DNA of 5,911 bases from Candidatus Cloacimonadota bacterium (GCA_011372345.1 DRTC01000478.1:1-5911); one strand, 5' to 3'. Shown: positions 1-5,030, counted from the stretch's first letter. Made by a program: numbers and translations. Notes: generated by a model from the letters alone, not told the origin.

Positions 1-2
1 AA

Positions 3-95
3 ATCAGCAACGAATCCATCTTCGTTAAAACTCCGAGGAGACAAGCAAAACTAATAAACGAACAACAAAAATATATAATAACTGAAGATTTCTAA
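3..95 (+). CDS. possible 3' end of an upstream gene (partial)
   Basis: Frame 3 is open from the left edge to a TAA at 93-95 and reads as 30 residues, beginning ISNESIFVKTPRRQ and ending IITEDF. The composition (K, N, E, I rich) and codons resemble the real genes downstream, so this could be the C-terminus of a gene lying mostly outside the window. A 6-bp hairpin (85-99) straddles the stop but has no T-run, so it is not a convincing terminator. The same DNA also reads as a short open tail in frame 1 ending at 52-54, and it contains two small hairpins, so it may equally be intergenic repeat DNA. I do not recognise the family. Confidence 0.25.
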   Translation: MSNESIFVKTPRRQAKLINEQQKYIITEDF

Positions 96-164
96 TCTTG
101 TTAGAAAAGCAAGAGAATATCAAAATTTTAGAATTTATGCAAGAATGATCAAGAAGAATATCTT

Positions 165-206
165 AAATTCCTCAGAAGAGATGCAAAAAGAAAGTTCGGA
201 ATGACA
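165..206. repeat. degenerate intergenic repeat-like element
   Basis: The stretch begins with AAATTCCTC (165-173) and ends with GTTCGGAATGACA (194-206), with a 5-bp inverted match ATTCC/GGAAT at 167-171 and 198-202. This resembles the widespread intergenic motif with ATTCCTC at one end and TTCGGAATGAC at the other that I recall from many Bacteroidetes and related genomes. That comparison is from memory. Read as protein it gives the tail EYLKFLRRDAKRKFGMTF before a TAA at 210-212, but the same frame is closed upstream by a TAG at 129-131, so a gene is unlikely. Confidence 0.3.
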
Positions 207-252
207 TTTTAAGTGAGGGAAAAGGAGAATGGAAACAGGAAACCGGACGAAT

Positions 253-381
253 GTAACTCAAACAATCCTGTTTGAGAAAGATTGTATGTAACATAAACAT
301 CTTGTTTGTGAAATTAAATAGATTGATTAAATAACCTCAAAGCAGAGCTATGAGTTACAAAACACAATCAAGATTGATTGT
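253..381. repeat. tandem array of related short hairpins
   Basis: Three degenerate units begin with GTAAC (253), GTAAC (288) and ATAAC (331), and each is followed by a small stem-loop. These are CTCAAACA/TGTTTGAG with loop ATCC (257-276, perfect 8 bp), CATAAACA/TGTTTGTG with loop TCT (292-310, one G-T wobble), and CTCAAAGC/GCTATGAG with loop AGA (336-354, one mismatch). A fourth stem-loop, ACAATCA/TGATTGT with loop AGAT (364-381, perfect 7 bp), follows. ATTAAATA is repeated directly at 313-320 and 326-333. A 9-bp outer inverted repeat, TGTAACTCA (252-260) and TGAGTTACA (351-359), encloses the first three. The array ends 55 bases before the dehydrogenase start. It could be a structured leader RNA or a decayed palindromic repeat cluster; its function is unknown. 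Confidence 0.6.
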
Positions 382-426
382 AATACAAAAAATCTGTTAG
401 TGATTGTTCGTTTTTTCGCTGTTAAA

Positions 427-433
427 AAGAAGG
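427..433 (+). promoter_or_regulatory. ribosome-binding site of the dehydrogenase gene
   Basis: AAGAAGG lies just before the ATG at 437. The gap is only 3 nt after the last G, which is short but usable. It supports ATG 437 over the in-frame TTG at 404, which would add 11 unconserved residues and has no Shine-Dalgarno sequence. Confidence 0.6.
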
Positions 434-436
434 AAA

Positions 437-1189
437 ATGAAAAATAAAGCAATAATCATAACCGGAGCAAACGGCAATGTCGGATCATACTTTGCCCGGC
501 AATACTTAAAATTAGATGAGAATCTGATCCTGATAATTCATAAAAATGAACAAAGGATCAGCGAATTAAAGAAGGATTTTCCTAAAAAAATAAAGATTAT
601 TCAAACCGATCTACAAGAACTATCCAAACTGGAGCAGGATCTTTCTTTTATTATAAAAAAGACAAATTGGCAACCGGACAGACTTGTTCATACTGCAACG
701 ATCCACAGTTATGATTTCCAACCTTTGGTTAAAACCGATCCCGAACTCTGGAAAAAGATCATAAATATAAATTTAGTGGGAACATTCAATATCCTCAAAA
801 GTGTATTACCGTATTTCAAAAAACAGAAATACGGAAAGATCGTTCTCTTCGGTTCAAATGTAACCCGGATCGGACTACCAAAAGGTTCTGCATATTCTGC
901 TTCCAAAGCCGGAATTGCCAATATTTCCCGAACTCTTGCAACTGAAGAAGCGGGAAGTAATATCATTATCAACACGGTTTCTCCCGGACCGATAAAGATC
1001 GATGACAGCCATTTTTCCGAAAGCTACCGTAAGTTCAGGGAACAGTATTATTCTGTAAAAATCAGGGAAATTCCTTTAAAAAGATGCGCATCTTTTGGAG
1101 ATATTTTCGGACTCTGTAAATTCCTTCTTTCTGAAGAAAATTCTTACATAACGGGTGAAGAATTTTTTGTAACAGGTGGAAAATTGTGA
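437..1189 (+). CDS. short-chain dehydrogenase/reductase (SDR), FabG-like
   Basis: This is a 250-residue cytoplasmic oxidoreductase of the SDR superfamily, at the normal length for a single-domain classical SDR. The dinucleotide-binding motif is TGANGNVG at residues 9-16. D58 follows beta-3 (IQTDLQ), the catalytic tetrad is N112 (NINLVGTFN), S140 (FGSNVT), Y153 and K157 (YSASK), and the PG motif is VSPGP at 181-185. The C-terminus (ITGEEFFVTGG) is the usual SDR ending. K36 and R40 after beta-2, with no acidic residue there, lean toward NADP(H), which is an inference. Two oddities stand out. The glycine motif has TGxxGxxG spacing, more typical of extended SDRs, and the usual NNAG is replaced by HTAT (85-88). 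The substrate cannot be read from the sequence. Its stop overlaps the next gene's GTG start, so the two are probably translationally coupled. ATG 437 is chosen for its ribosome-binding site and family length. Confidence 0.93.
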   Translation: MKNKAIIITGANGNVGSYFARQYLKLDENLILIIHKNEQRISELKKDFPKKIKIIQTDLQELSKLEQDLSFIIKKTNWQPDRLVHTATIHSYDFQPLVKTDPELWKKIININLVGTFNILKSVLPYFKKQKYGKIVLFGSNVTRIGLPKGSAYSASKAGIANISRTLATEEAGSNIIINTVSPGPIKIDDSHFSESYRKFREQYYSVKIREIPLKRCASFGDIFGLCKFLLSEENSYITGEEFFVTGGKL

Positions 1190-2262
1190 GATATTTTCTG
1201 ATAATTGTTTCCGTTTCCATATTCTTCAATTCTCTTTTTTCTCATGAAAAAAAAGAGAAGAATCTGGCATATTATCCAACTGTTTCCTTTTCCAGCGAAA
1301 CCGGAACTGTTTTTGGCGGAATGATCTATTACCGGAATAATTCCGATACTCTGAAAAACAGCCTTAAACCAAACTCCCTTTATTTAGTTGGAGAATACAG
1401 CGTAAAAAAACAACTCTCAATAAATTTCAAACCTAACCTGATCTTTAATAACGGAAGAACAGATATATTATTTGATTTTAAATACAAAAAATGGCCGGAT
1501 TCTTTTTATGGATTAGGAAATGACATCAACCTTGATTCATTCGAAAAATATACTCCGGAAACTTTTAAAATCCTTTTTGATCTCAAAAGGCAGATCAGGA
1601 AATTCTGGTTCACTTCTTTCCTTTATGAATACGAAAAAAATCAAATTACAAAATCAGATGAGAATGGAATTTTGATCCGGAAGATCATTCCCGGAAGCGA
1701 ATCTCATCATATTTCAGGCATTGGAATGGCAATAATCAATGATTCCAGAGATAATTTTAATTATCCTCAAAAAGGAAGGTTTTATTCTTTTTCAGTGAAA
1801 TTTTTCCATGAGAATTTTGGCAGTAATTATAATTTTATCGAATACAAAACCGATTTCAGAAATTATTTTTCTTTAGATGAAAAACAGGTTTTAGCTTTCC
1901 AGACACTCTTTTCATACATTCGGAATGTAACTCCTTTTCAGAAAATGGCACATCTCGGAAAAGAAATGAGAGGCTACGAATCAGAGCAGTTTATCGATAA
2001 TAATTTGTTGATGACCAGAGGTGAATACCGAATATTCCCCTGGGAAACAGGTTTGAAAAGTAGATTTGGTTTTGTTACTTTTATTGAACTTGGTCAGGTT
2101 TTTTCTAACTTTAAGGATTTGAATAAATCGAATTTGAAACATACTCTGGGCATTGGTTTGAGATTCTCATTATTCGCAGATGAAAAGTTTAATATCCGCT
2201 TTGATTTTGGGATCAGCAAAGAGACCAACAGCATTGCAATACAATCGCTGGAGGAATTTTAG
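1186..2262 (+). CDS. outer-membrane BamA/TamA-type beta-barrel protein without POTRA domains
   Basis: This 358-residue protein is predicted to sit in the outer membrane. An N-terminal signal peptide (MRYFLIIVSVSIFFNSLFS, likely cleaved near residue 19) is followed by alternating aromatic/polar strands. Surface-antigen (Omp85 barrel) hallmarks are DSRDNFNYPQKGRFY at 186-200, MRGY at 261-264 (the loop-6 RGY/RGF signature), an EYR strand at 280-282, FIELGQVF at 299-306, GIGLRFS at 322-328 and IRFDFGIS at 337-344. The last residue is F, as expected for a BAM recognition signal. There is no room for POTRA repeats: the barrel starts almost directly after the signal peptide, so this is a barrel-only member and not BamA itself. 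What it transports or inserts is unknown. The GTG start overlaps the dehydrogenase stop as GTGA, with AGGTGGA at 1174-1180 giving a 5-nt spacing. An 11-bp hairpin with an A8 run (1230-1259) lies in the early coding region. Confidence 0.87.
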   Translation: MRYFLIIVSVSIFFNSLFSHEKKEKNLAYYPTVSFSSETGTVFGGMIYYRNNSDTLKNSLKPNSLYLVGEYSVKKQLSINFKPNLIFNNGRTDILFDFKYKKWPDSFYGLGNDINLDSFEKYTPETFKILFDLKRQIRKFWFTSFLYEYEKNQITKSDENGILIRKIIPGSESHHISGIGMAIINDSRDNFNYPQKGRFYSFSVKFFHENFGSNYNFIEYKTDFRNYFSLDEKQVLAFQTLFSYIRNVTPFQKMAHLGKEMRGYESEQFIDNNLLMTRGEYRIFPWETGLKSRFGFVTFIELGQVFSNFKDLNKSNLKHTLGIGLRFSLFADEKFNIRFDFGISKETNSIAIQSLEEF

Positions 2263-2296
2263 AGACAAAAATACGAAAAAGGATAAAATTTTATTT

Positions 2297-2301
2297 AAGG
2301 A
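2297..2301 (+). promoter_or_regulatory. ribosome-binding site of the interrupted gene
   Basis: AAGGA lies 6 nt before the ATG at 2308. This spacing is good and supports 2308 as the original start of the now broken 136-codon gene. Confidence 0.6.
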
Positions 2302-2307
2302 TTAAAG

Positions 2308-2718
2308 ATGCAATTCCATGAAAAATATCAGGAACAGCTTTTCAATATCGAATCATCGATCATACAATGTTATCGCCAAGACGAGAATATTTCTGATTAT
2401 GATGTGATCGATGCTTTGGAAGTTCTTATTTCCGACTTTCGGGCAAGGTAAATTAATAAAGAAGCAAAACCGAATCGTTTGCAGGAGAGATCAACTGAAA
2501 TTCATAATCTTCTTACCATCGTTTGTGATTGGATGATGAATGAAGAAATTCAAAAACCTGATTCTTGTGAATGGTTAAGACCAAAAAGAGATTCAAAAAA
2601 AATAGATGAAATCATCACAATGTTAAAGTATATAAAAAGATCAGTGGATAAATGGAATAAAAAAGGTGGAAGACAGGGTTATCTGAAACTTATCGAACCG
2701 TTTATAATTACAAAATAA
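2308..2718 (+). pseudogene. conserved hypothetical gene broken by one in-frame TAA
   Basis: From ATG 2308 the frame reads 47 residues (MQFHEKYQEQLF to LISDFRAR), meets TAA at 2449-2451, and stays open in the same frame to TAA 2716-2718, for 136 codons in all. The first part holds ISDYDVIDALEVLI. The second holds RSTEIHNLLTIVCDW, a basic helix ending MLKYIKRSVDKWNK, and GGRQGYLKLIEPFI. From memory this fits an unnamed family of about 130-150 residues with a tyrosine-rich YR...DYDV..ALE.LI start and an RQGYL.FI end, so both halves look like one protein. No frameshift is needed; a single base change (for example CAA to TAA) explains the break. The stretch after the stop could restart at TTG 2479, but no ribosome-binding site is seen there. 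It lies 45 bp after the barrel gene. No signal peptide, membrane segment or known catalytic motif is visible, and the function is unknown. Confidence 0.7.
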
Positions 2719-2837
2719 AAGTGGATAACTTAAGTTTGACCTTGAAAACGGTTTCCTTCAGAGTAATTCTTTCAATGAATCTTTTCAACGGTTGGAGATG
2801 ATGATCCGCTCAAATTTAACCATTGAAAAAGTTCAGT

Positions 2838-2856
2838 AATCTCCTGAGGAGATTTT
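2838..2856 (+). terminator. weak terminator-like hairpin
   Basis: AATCTCC/GGAGATT forms a perfect 7-bp stem with a TGA loop (2838-2854), and the sequence runs on to give TTTT at 2853-2856. The T-run is short, and the hairpin lies inside the decayed reading frame, so it may be incidental. Confidence 0.25.
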
Positions 2857-2898
2857 AGAAGATAATGCTCAAAAACTTTTAAGGATTTTAAAGGATAA

Positions 2899-3093
2899 GT
2901 CTACTCTAAAAAAGGCAATAATTTGGAATATGTATGAAACTTTGCACGAAATTTGGAAACTGATGAATCGGTTAATGACCTCTATCTTCTTATTAACCAC
3001 CAGCTTAAGCTGGTGGTTAATGAAACAGGAAAAAGTATTAACCGTTTTAACGGTTTCTAATTTTATTGAATTTGACCTTTTTAGAGTGGTCTC
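2899..3093. mobile_element. MITE-like non-autonomous insertion with a target-site duplication
   Basis: The left end reads GTCTACTCTAAAAAAGG (2899-2915). The right end on the opposite strand reads GAGACCACTCTAAAAAGG (3093 back to 3076). They share ACTCTAAAAA and GG, differing by one A in the run and by the outermost bases. Directly outside both ends is the same 9-mer AAAGGATAA (2890-2898 and 3094-3102). If the element is taken as starting at 2897, the duplication is 7 bp. Inverted ends abutted by a direct duplication are the signature of transposition. At about 195 bp it cannot encode a transposase, so it would need one in trans. Inside are a 30-bp perfect palindrome and a second hairpin. The right duplicate supplies the ribosome-binding site of the DUF3108 gene. 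The family cannot be assigned from the sequence alone. Confidence 0.6.
2992..3055. repeat. double-hairpin palindromic repeat
   Basis: Positions 2992-3006 and 3007-3021 are perfect reverse complements, a loopless 30-bp palindrome (ATTAACCACCAGCTT and its complement). Eighteen bases later AACCGTT/AACGGTT with loop TT forms a second perfect 7-bp hairpin (3040-3055). GGTTAATGA occurs both just before (2970-2978) and in the palindrome's right arm (3015-3023). The pair resembles dispersed two-hairpin intergenic elements I recall from FCB-group genomes, but copy number here is unknown. It lies within the MITE-like insertion and may be its core, or an older repeat. Confidence 0.7.
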
Positions 3094-3099
3094 AAAGGA
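3094..3099 (+). promoter_or_regulatory. ribosome-binding site deciding a TTG start
   Basis: AAAGGA sits 6 nt before the TTG at 3106. No ATG lies nearby in frame, and the signal peptide begins right at this TTG, so it fixes the start. The motif is part of the 9-bp direct duplication that flanks the insertion. Confidence 0.65.
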
Positions 3100-3105
3100 T
3101 AAAAT

Positions 3106-3855
3106 TTGAAAAAAATAATCATTTTAATCATATTACTGTTTTCTCTAAATGCTTTTGCCTTTCAAATCGGAGAAAAACTGACCTTCAAGATAAAATACGG
3201 AATGATCACAGCAGGTGAAGCAACTCTTGAAATAAATGAAACCGTTTACCATGATTCGATCGAGTGTTATTACATCAAATCTCTGGCAAAAACGAATTCT
3301 TTTTTTGATAAAATTTATAAGGTCAGAGATAAGATCGAATCTATCTGGGATAAGAAAAAACTCGTTTCCTACAGGTTTGAGAAAAATCTGCGGGAAGGTT
3401 CTTATCGTCAGCGGAGAATTCATCTTTATTACCCGGAACAGAATTTAAGTTATTATTTGAATTATGCTCGCAGACAGAAAAAATTCAAAGAAAAGAAAAT
3501 GGAAATTCCGGAAAATACGCAGGATATTTTAAGTGCTTTTTACTGGTTCAGGAATCAGGATTTAAAAGTTGGTGATCGATTCACGATCAATGTTACTGCT
3601 GATGGTTTTAATTATCCGGCGGATGTAATTGTTCACAGGAAAGAAAAGATCAAGACAATTTTCGGTAAAATAGATTGTTTCGTCGTTGAGCCAATTTTAG
3701 AAGGAGAAGCGATCTTCAAACAAACTGCAAAAATTTACATCTGGCTTACAGCAGACGAGTACAAAATCCCGGTCAAATTGCAGAGTAAGATCATTTTCGG
3801 AAGTTTCAAAGCGATCCTGAAAGATGCGGAAAATGTGCCCTATAAAAAAAAGTAG
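3106..3855 (+). CDS. DUF3108 family secreted protein
   Basis: This 249-residue exported protein of unknown biochemical role has the pattern of the DUF3108 family (PF11306). A clean signal peptide (MKKIIILIILLFSLNAFA) has an AFA-F cleavage site after residue 18. The mature start GEKLTFKIKYGMITAGEA (22-39) is the family's N-terminal signature. QDILSAFYWFR (139-149) matches the usual DxxSAxYxxR segment and is followed by LKVGD (153-157). The C-terminal part, IWLTADEYKIPVKLQS (212-227) then GSFKAIL, is the closing beta-rich region with the W-x-S/T-D pattern. No lipobox cysteine follows the signal peptide, so a soluble periplasmic protein is likely. The start is TTG, chosen from the signal peptide and the AAAGGA site. 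The gene's last 23 bases overlap queA, which suggests a shared transcript, though a functional link to queuosine is not apparent. Its upstream DNA has been altered by an insertion. Confidence 0.87.
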   Translation: MKKIIILIILLFSLNAFAFQIGEKLTFKIKYGMITAGEATLEINETVYHDSIECYYIKSLAKTNSFFDKIYKVRDKIESIWDKKKLVSYRFEKNLREGSYRQRRIHLYYPEQNLSYYLNYARRQKKFKEKKMEIPENTQDILSAFYWFRNQDLKVGDRFTINVTADGFNYPADVIVHRKEKIKTIFGKIDCFVVEPILEGEAIFKQTAKIYIWLTADEYKIPVKLQSKIIFGSFKAILKDAENVPYKKK

Positions 3856-4864
3856 TTATTATTACGAACTTCCTCCTGAATTGATCGCTCAATTTCCTTT
3901 AAAAAACAGATCGGAATCAAGACTTCTTTTTCTTAATAAAAAAACCGGTCGAGTTGAGCATCATAAATTTTCCAAAATCATCGATTTTCTGCAACCTTCG
4001 GATATTCTTGTTTTAAATAAAACCAAAGTTATTCCTGCTCGTTTATTTGGAAGAAAGGCAACCGGAGCAAAAGTCGAAATTTTTCTTTTGAATCAAAAAT
4101 CTGAAAATATCTGGGAATGTCTGGTCAAACCCGGGAAACGACTTCCTGAAAACACAACTGTTGAATTTAATGAAAATCTCAAATGTAAAATCCTGAAAAA
4201 AACAGAAGGAGGAAATCGGATAGTAGAGTTTGAAAAGCAAGGAAATTTCTGGAATATTTTGGAACAGATCGGAAAAATGCCTCTTCCTCCCTACATCAAA
4301 AGAGGATCCATCGAAAAAGATAAAGAAACTTACCAGACAGTTTATGCTCAAGAAAAAGGTTCGGTTGCAGCTCCAACTGCGGGTTTGCATTTCACGGAAG
4401 AACTTCTGAAAAAGATCAGGCAAAAAGGAATTGAAATTTTTGAAGTCATTCTACATGTTGGTTTGGGAACTTTCCGACCCGTGAAAACAGAAAATATCGA
4501 TGAACACAAGATGCACAGTGAACATTGCCGAATTTCTAAAGAAACTGCTAATAAGATCAATAAAGCAAAGAAGGAAAAAAGAAGGATCATTGCAGTTGGA
4601 ACGACGACCACCAGAACTCTGGAAAGTTTTGCGGAAAATGGAGTTTTAAGATCCGGTTCACATTGGACGGATATATTCATCTATCCTGGAAAGAAAATTC
4701 AGATCATCGATGGTTTGATCACGAATTTTCACATGCCGGAATCAACCCTGTTAATGCTGGTTTCTGCTTTTGCCGGATATGAAAATATTATGAATGCTTA
4801 CAAAATTGCAGTTCGGGAAAAATATCGTTTTTTCAGTTATGGTGATGCGATGTTGATCCTTTAA
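3833..4864 (+). CDS. queA: S-adenosylmethionine:tRNA ribosyltransferase-isomerase
   Basis: QueA uses S-adenosylmethionine as a ribose donor to turn preQ1 at tRNA position 34 into epoxyqueuosine, the penultimate step of queuosine synthesis, in the cytoplasm. The 343-residue product is full length. Family blocks in order (numbered from ATG 3833) are YELPPELIAQFPL (11-23), LNKTKVIPARLFGRK (61-75), MPLPPYIKR (149-157), GSVAAPTAGLHF (176-187), LHVGLGTFRPV (207-217), HKMHSEHC (225-232), VGTTTTRTLES (255-265), TNFHMPESTLLMLVSAFAG (297-315) and EKYRFFSYGDAM (329-340). The protein ends three residues after that block. ATG 3833 gives an N-terminus closer to E. coli QueA than the in-frame ATG 3824 (346 residues). 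Neither has a strong ribosome-binding site, so translation may depend on coupling to the overlapping DUF3108 gene. No other queuosine gene is in the window. Confidence 0.97.
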   Translation: MCPIKKSSYYYELPPELIAQFPLKNRSESRLLFLNKKTGRVEHHKFSKIIDFLQPSDILVLNKTKVIPARLFGRKATGAKVEIFLLNQKSENIWECLVKPGKRLPENTTVEFNENLKCKILKKTEGGNRIVEFEKQGNFWNILEQIGKMPLPPYIKRGSIEKDKETYQTVYAQEKGSVAAPTAGLHFTEELLKKIRQKGIEIFEVILHVGLGTFRPVKTENIDEHKMHSEHCRISKETANKINKAKKEKRRIIAVGTTTTRTLESFAENGVLRSGSHWTDIFIYPGKKIQIIDGLITNFHMPESTLLMLVSAFAGYENIMNAYKIAVREKYRFFSYGDAMLIL

Positions 4865-4891
4865 CTGCTAAGACGCAAAGAAATAGTGTTT

Positions 4892-4914
4892 GTTCTTAAA
4901 TTGCATTTGGGAAC
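4892..4914. repeat. hairpin repeat, copy 1
   Basis: GTTCTTAAAT/ATTTGGGAAC forms a 10-bp stem with two G-T wobbles and a TGC loop. Its right arm shares ATTTGGGAA with copy 2 at 4989-5013, so the two copies belong to one palindromic family. Confidence 0.55.
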
Positions 4915-4988
4915 ATAATTGATTAGGAATTTTTAATTAAAGAAATGCTTGAACATATAAAAATCAAAGTAAAACTTTTCAGAAATAA

Positions 4989-5013
4989 CATTCCCAAATA
5001 GAATTTGGGAATG
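4989..5013. repeat. hairpin repeat, copy 2, just upstream of birA
   Basis: CATTCCCAAAT/ATTTGGGAATG is a perfect 11-bp stem with an AGA loop. It ends 17 nt before the birA ATG. It lacks a following T-run, so it is a palindromic repeat or a 5'-leader structure and not a standard terminator. Its left arm can also pair with the right arm of copy 1 over 9 bp (ATTTGGGAA with TTCCCAAAT). Confidence 0.7.
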
Positions 5014-5030
5014 AGAAAAGCACCAAGAAT

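Larger units (their letters stand above)
1..436. other. gene-poor leader region with repeats
   Basis: No secure gene is visible in these 436 bases. From left to right there is a possible 3' end of an upstream gene (3-95), two tiny hairpins at 9-26 (AACGAA/TTCGTT) and 31-40 (CTCC/GGAG), a 6-bp hairpin at 85-99 (AAGATT/AATCTT), a degenerate repeat-like stretch at 165-206, and a tandem hairpin array at 253-381. The last 50 bases are the upstream region of the dehydrogenase gene. I see no convincing sigma-70 promoter: TATAAT at 74-79 has no -35 partner at the right distance. Confidence 0.6.
2719..3105. other. decayed intergenic region with an insertion
   Basis: This 387-bp gap has no intact gene. 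It holds the remains of a reading frame (2729-2889), a small hairpin (2838-2856), and a MITE-like insertion (about 2899-3093) with internal palindromes. It ends with the ribosome-binding site of the DUF3108 gene. Short open frames crossing the palindromes are judged spurious. Confidence 0.6.
2729..3109 (+). pseudogene. decayed gene remnant split by the MITE-like insertion
   Basis: Frame 2 opens after a stop at 2726-2728 and reads protein-like sequence with FNESFQRLEMMIRS and NLTIEKVQ, up to TAA at 2837-2839. It then continues in the same frame as SPEEILEDNAQKLLRILKDK to 2899, where the insertion begins. If the insertion and one duplicated target copy are removed, the frame closes as LKDKI followed by TGA (3107-3109), which overlaps the TTG start of the DUF3108 gene at 3106. 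That is the same kind of stop/start overlap as between the dehydrogenase and barrel genes. I infer a former upstream gene, coupled to DUF3108, that has lost its start, gained a stop and been interrupted near its end. The family is not recognised. The case rests on reading-frame continuity and plausible composition only. Confidence 0.35.
4865..5030. other. queA-birA gap with repeat-like DNA
   Basis: This 166-bp gap contains two related hairpins (4892-4914 and 4989-5013) and no ORF of note. Its edges, CTAAGACGCAAAG (4868-4880) and AAAAGCACCAAGAAT (5016-5030), resemble short intergenic repeat phrases I recall from other genomes, which is unverified. No T-run follows either hairpin, so a classical terminator for queA is not evident, and no clear promoter for birA is seen. 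Confidence 0.5.

Noticed and set aside
71..80. TATAAT at 74-79 as a promoter
   Set aside because: No -35-like sequence lies 16-18 bp upstream, and such matches are frequent in AT-rich DNA.
253..381. CRISPR array
   Set aside because: The units are degenerate, unequal in spacing (35 and 43 bp), their spacers are not distinct fixed-length sequences, and no cas gene is visible.
252..381. Retron-like ncRNA
   Set aside because: Inverted outer repeats enclose hairpins, but no reverse transcriptase gene is present in the window.
404..436. Upstream TTG start adding 11 residues to the dehydrogenase
   Set aside because: The added residues precede the normal SDR N-terminus, there is no ribosome-binding site before TTG 404, and ATG 437 has one and gives the usual length.
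2449..2451. TAA recoding or programmed readthrough in the broken gene
   Set aside because: queA and birA terminate normally at TAA and no recoding signal is seen; a nonsense mutation is simpler.
2936..3060. Overlapping frame containing NDLYLLINHQLKLVVNE, ending at 3058-3060
   Set aside because: The reading derives from the palindromic repeat itself, and such translations of repeats are artefacts.
2930..3109. Open frame of about 60 codons from ATG 2930
   Set aside because: It runs straight through both palindromes and an insertion end, has no ribosome-binding site, and is not protein-like past residue 20.
3844..3855. Slippage on the A8 tract fusing DUF3108 to QueA
   Set aside because: Dropping one A would open the queA frame, but joining an exported protein to a cytoplasmic tRNA enzyme makes little sense; ordinary overlap is sufficient.
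4043..4680. Long minus-strand open frames antisense to queA
   Set aside because: They are mirror frames of a strongly conserved gene, lack start signals and show no recognisable domain.
4989..5013. Rho-independent terminator for queA
   Set aside because: The stem is strong but is followed by AGAAAAG with no T-run, and the opposite strand also lacks a convincing one.
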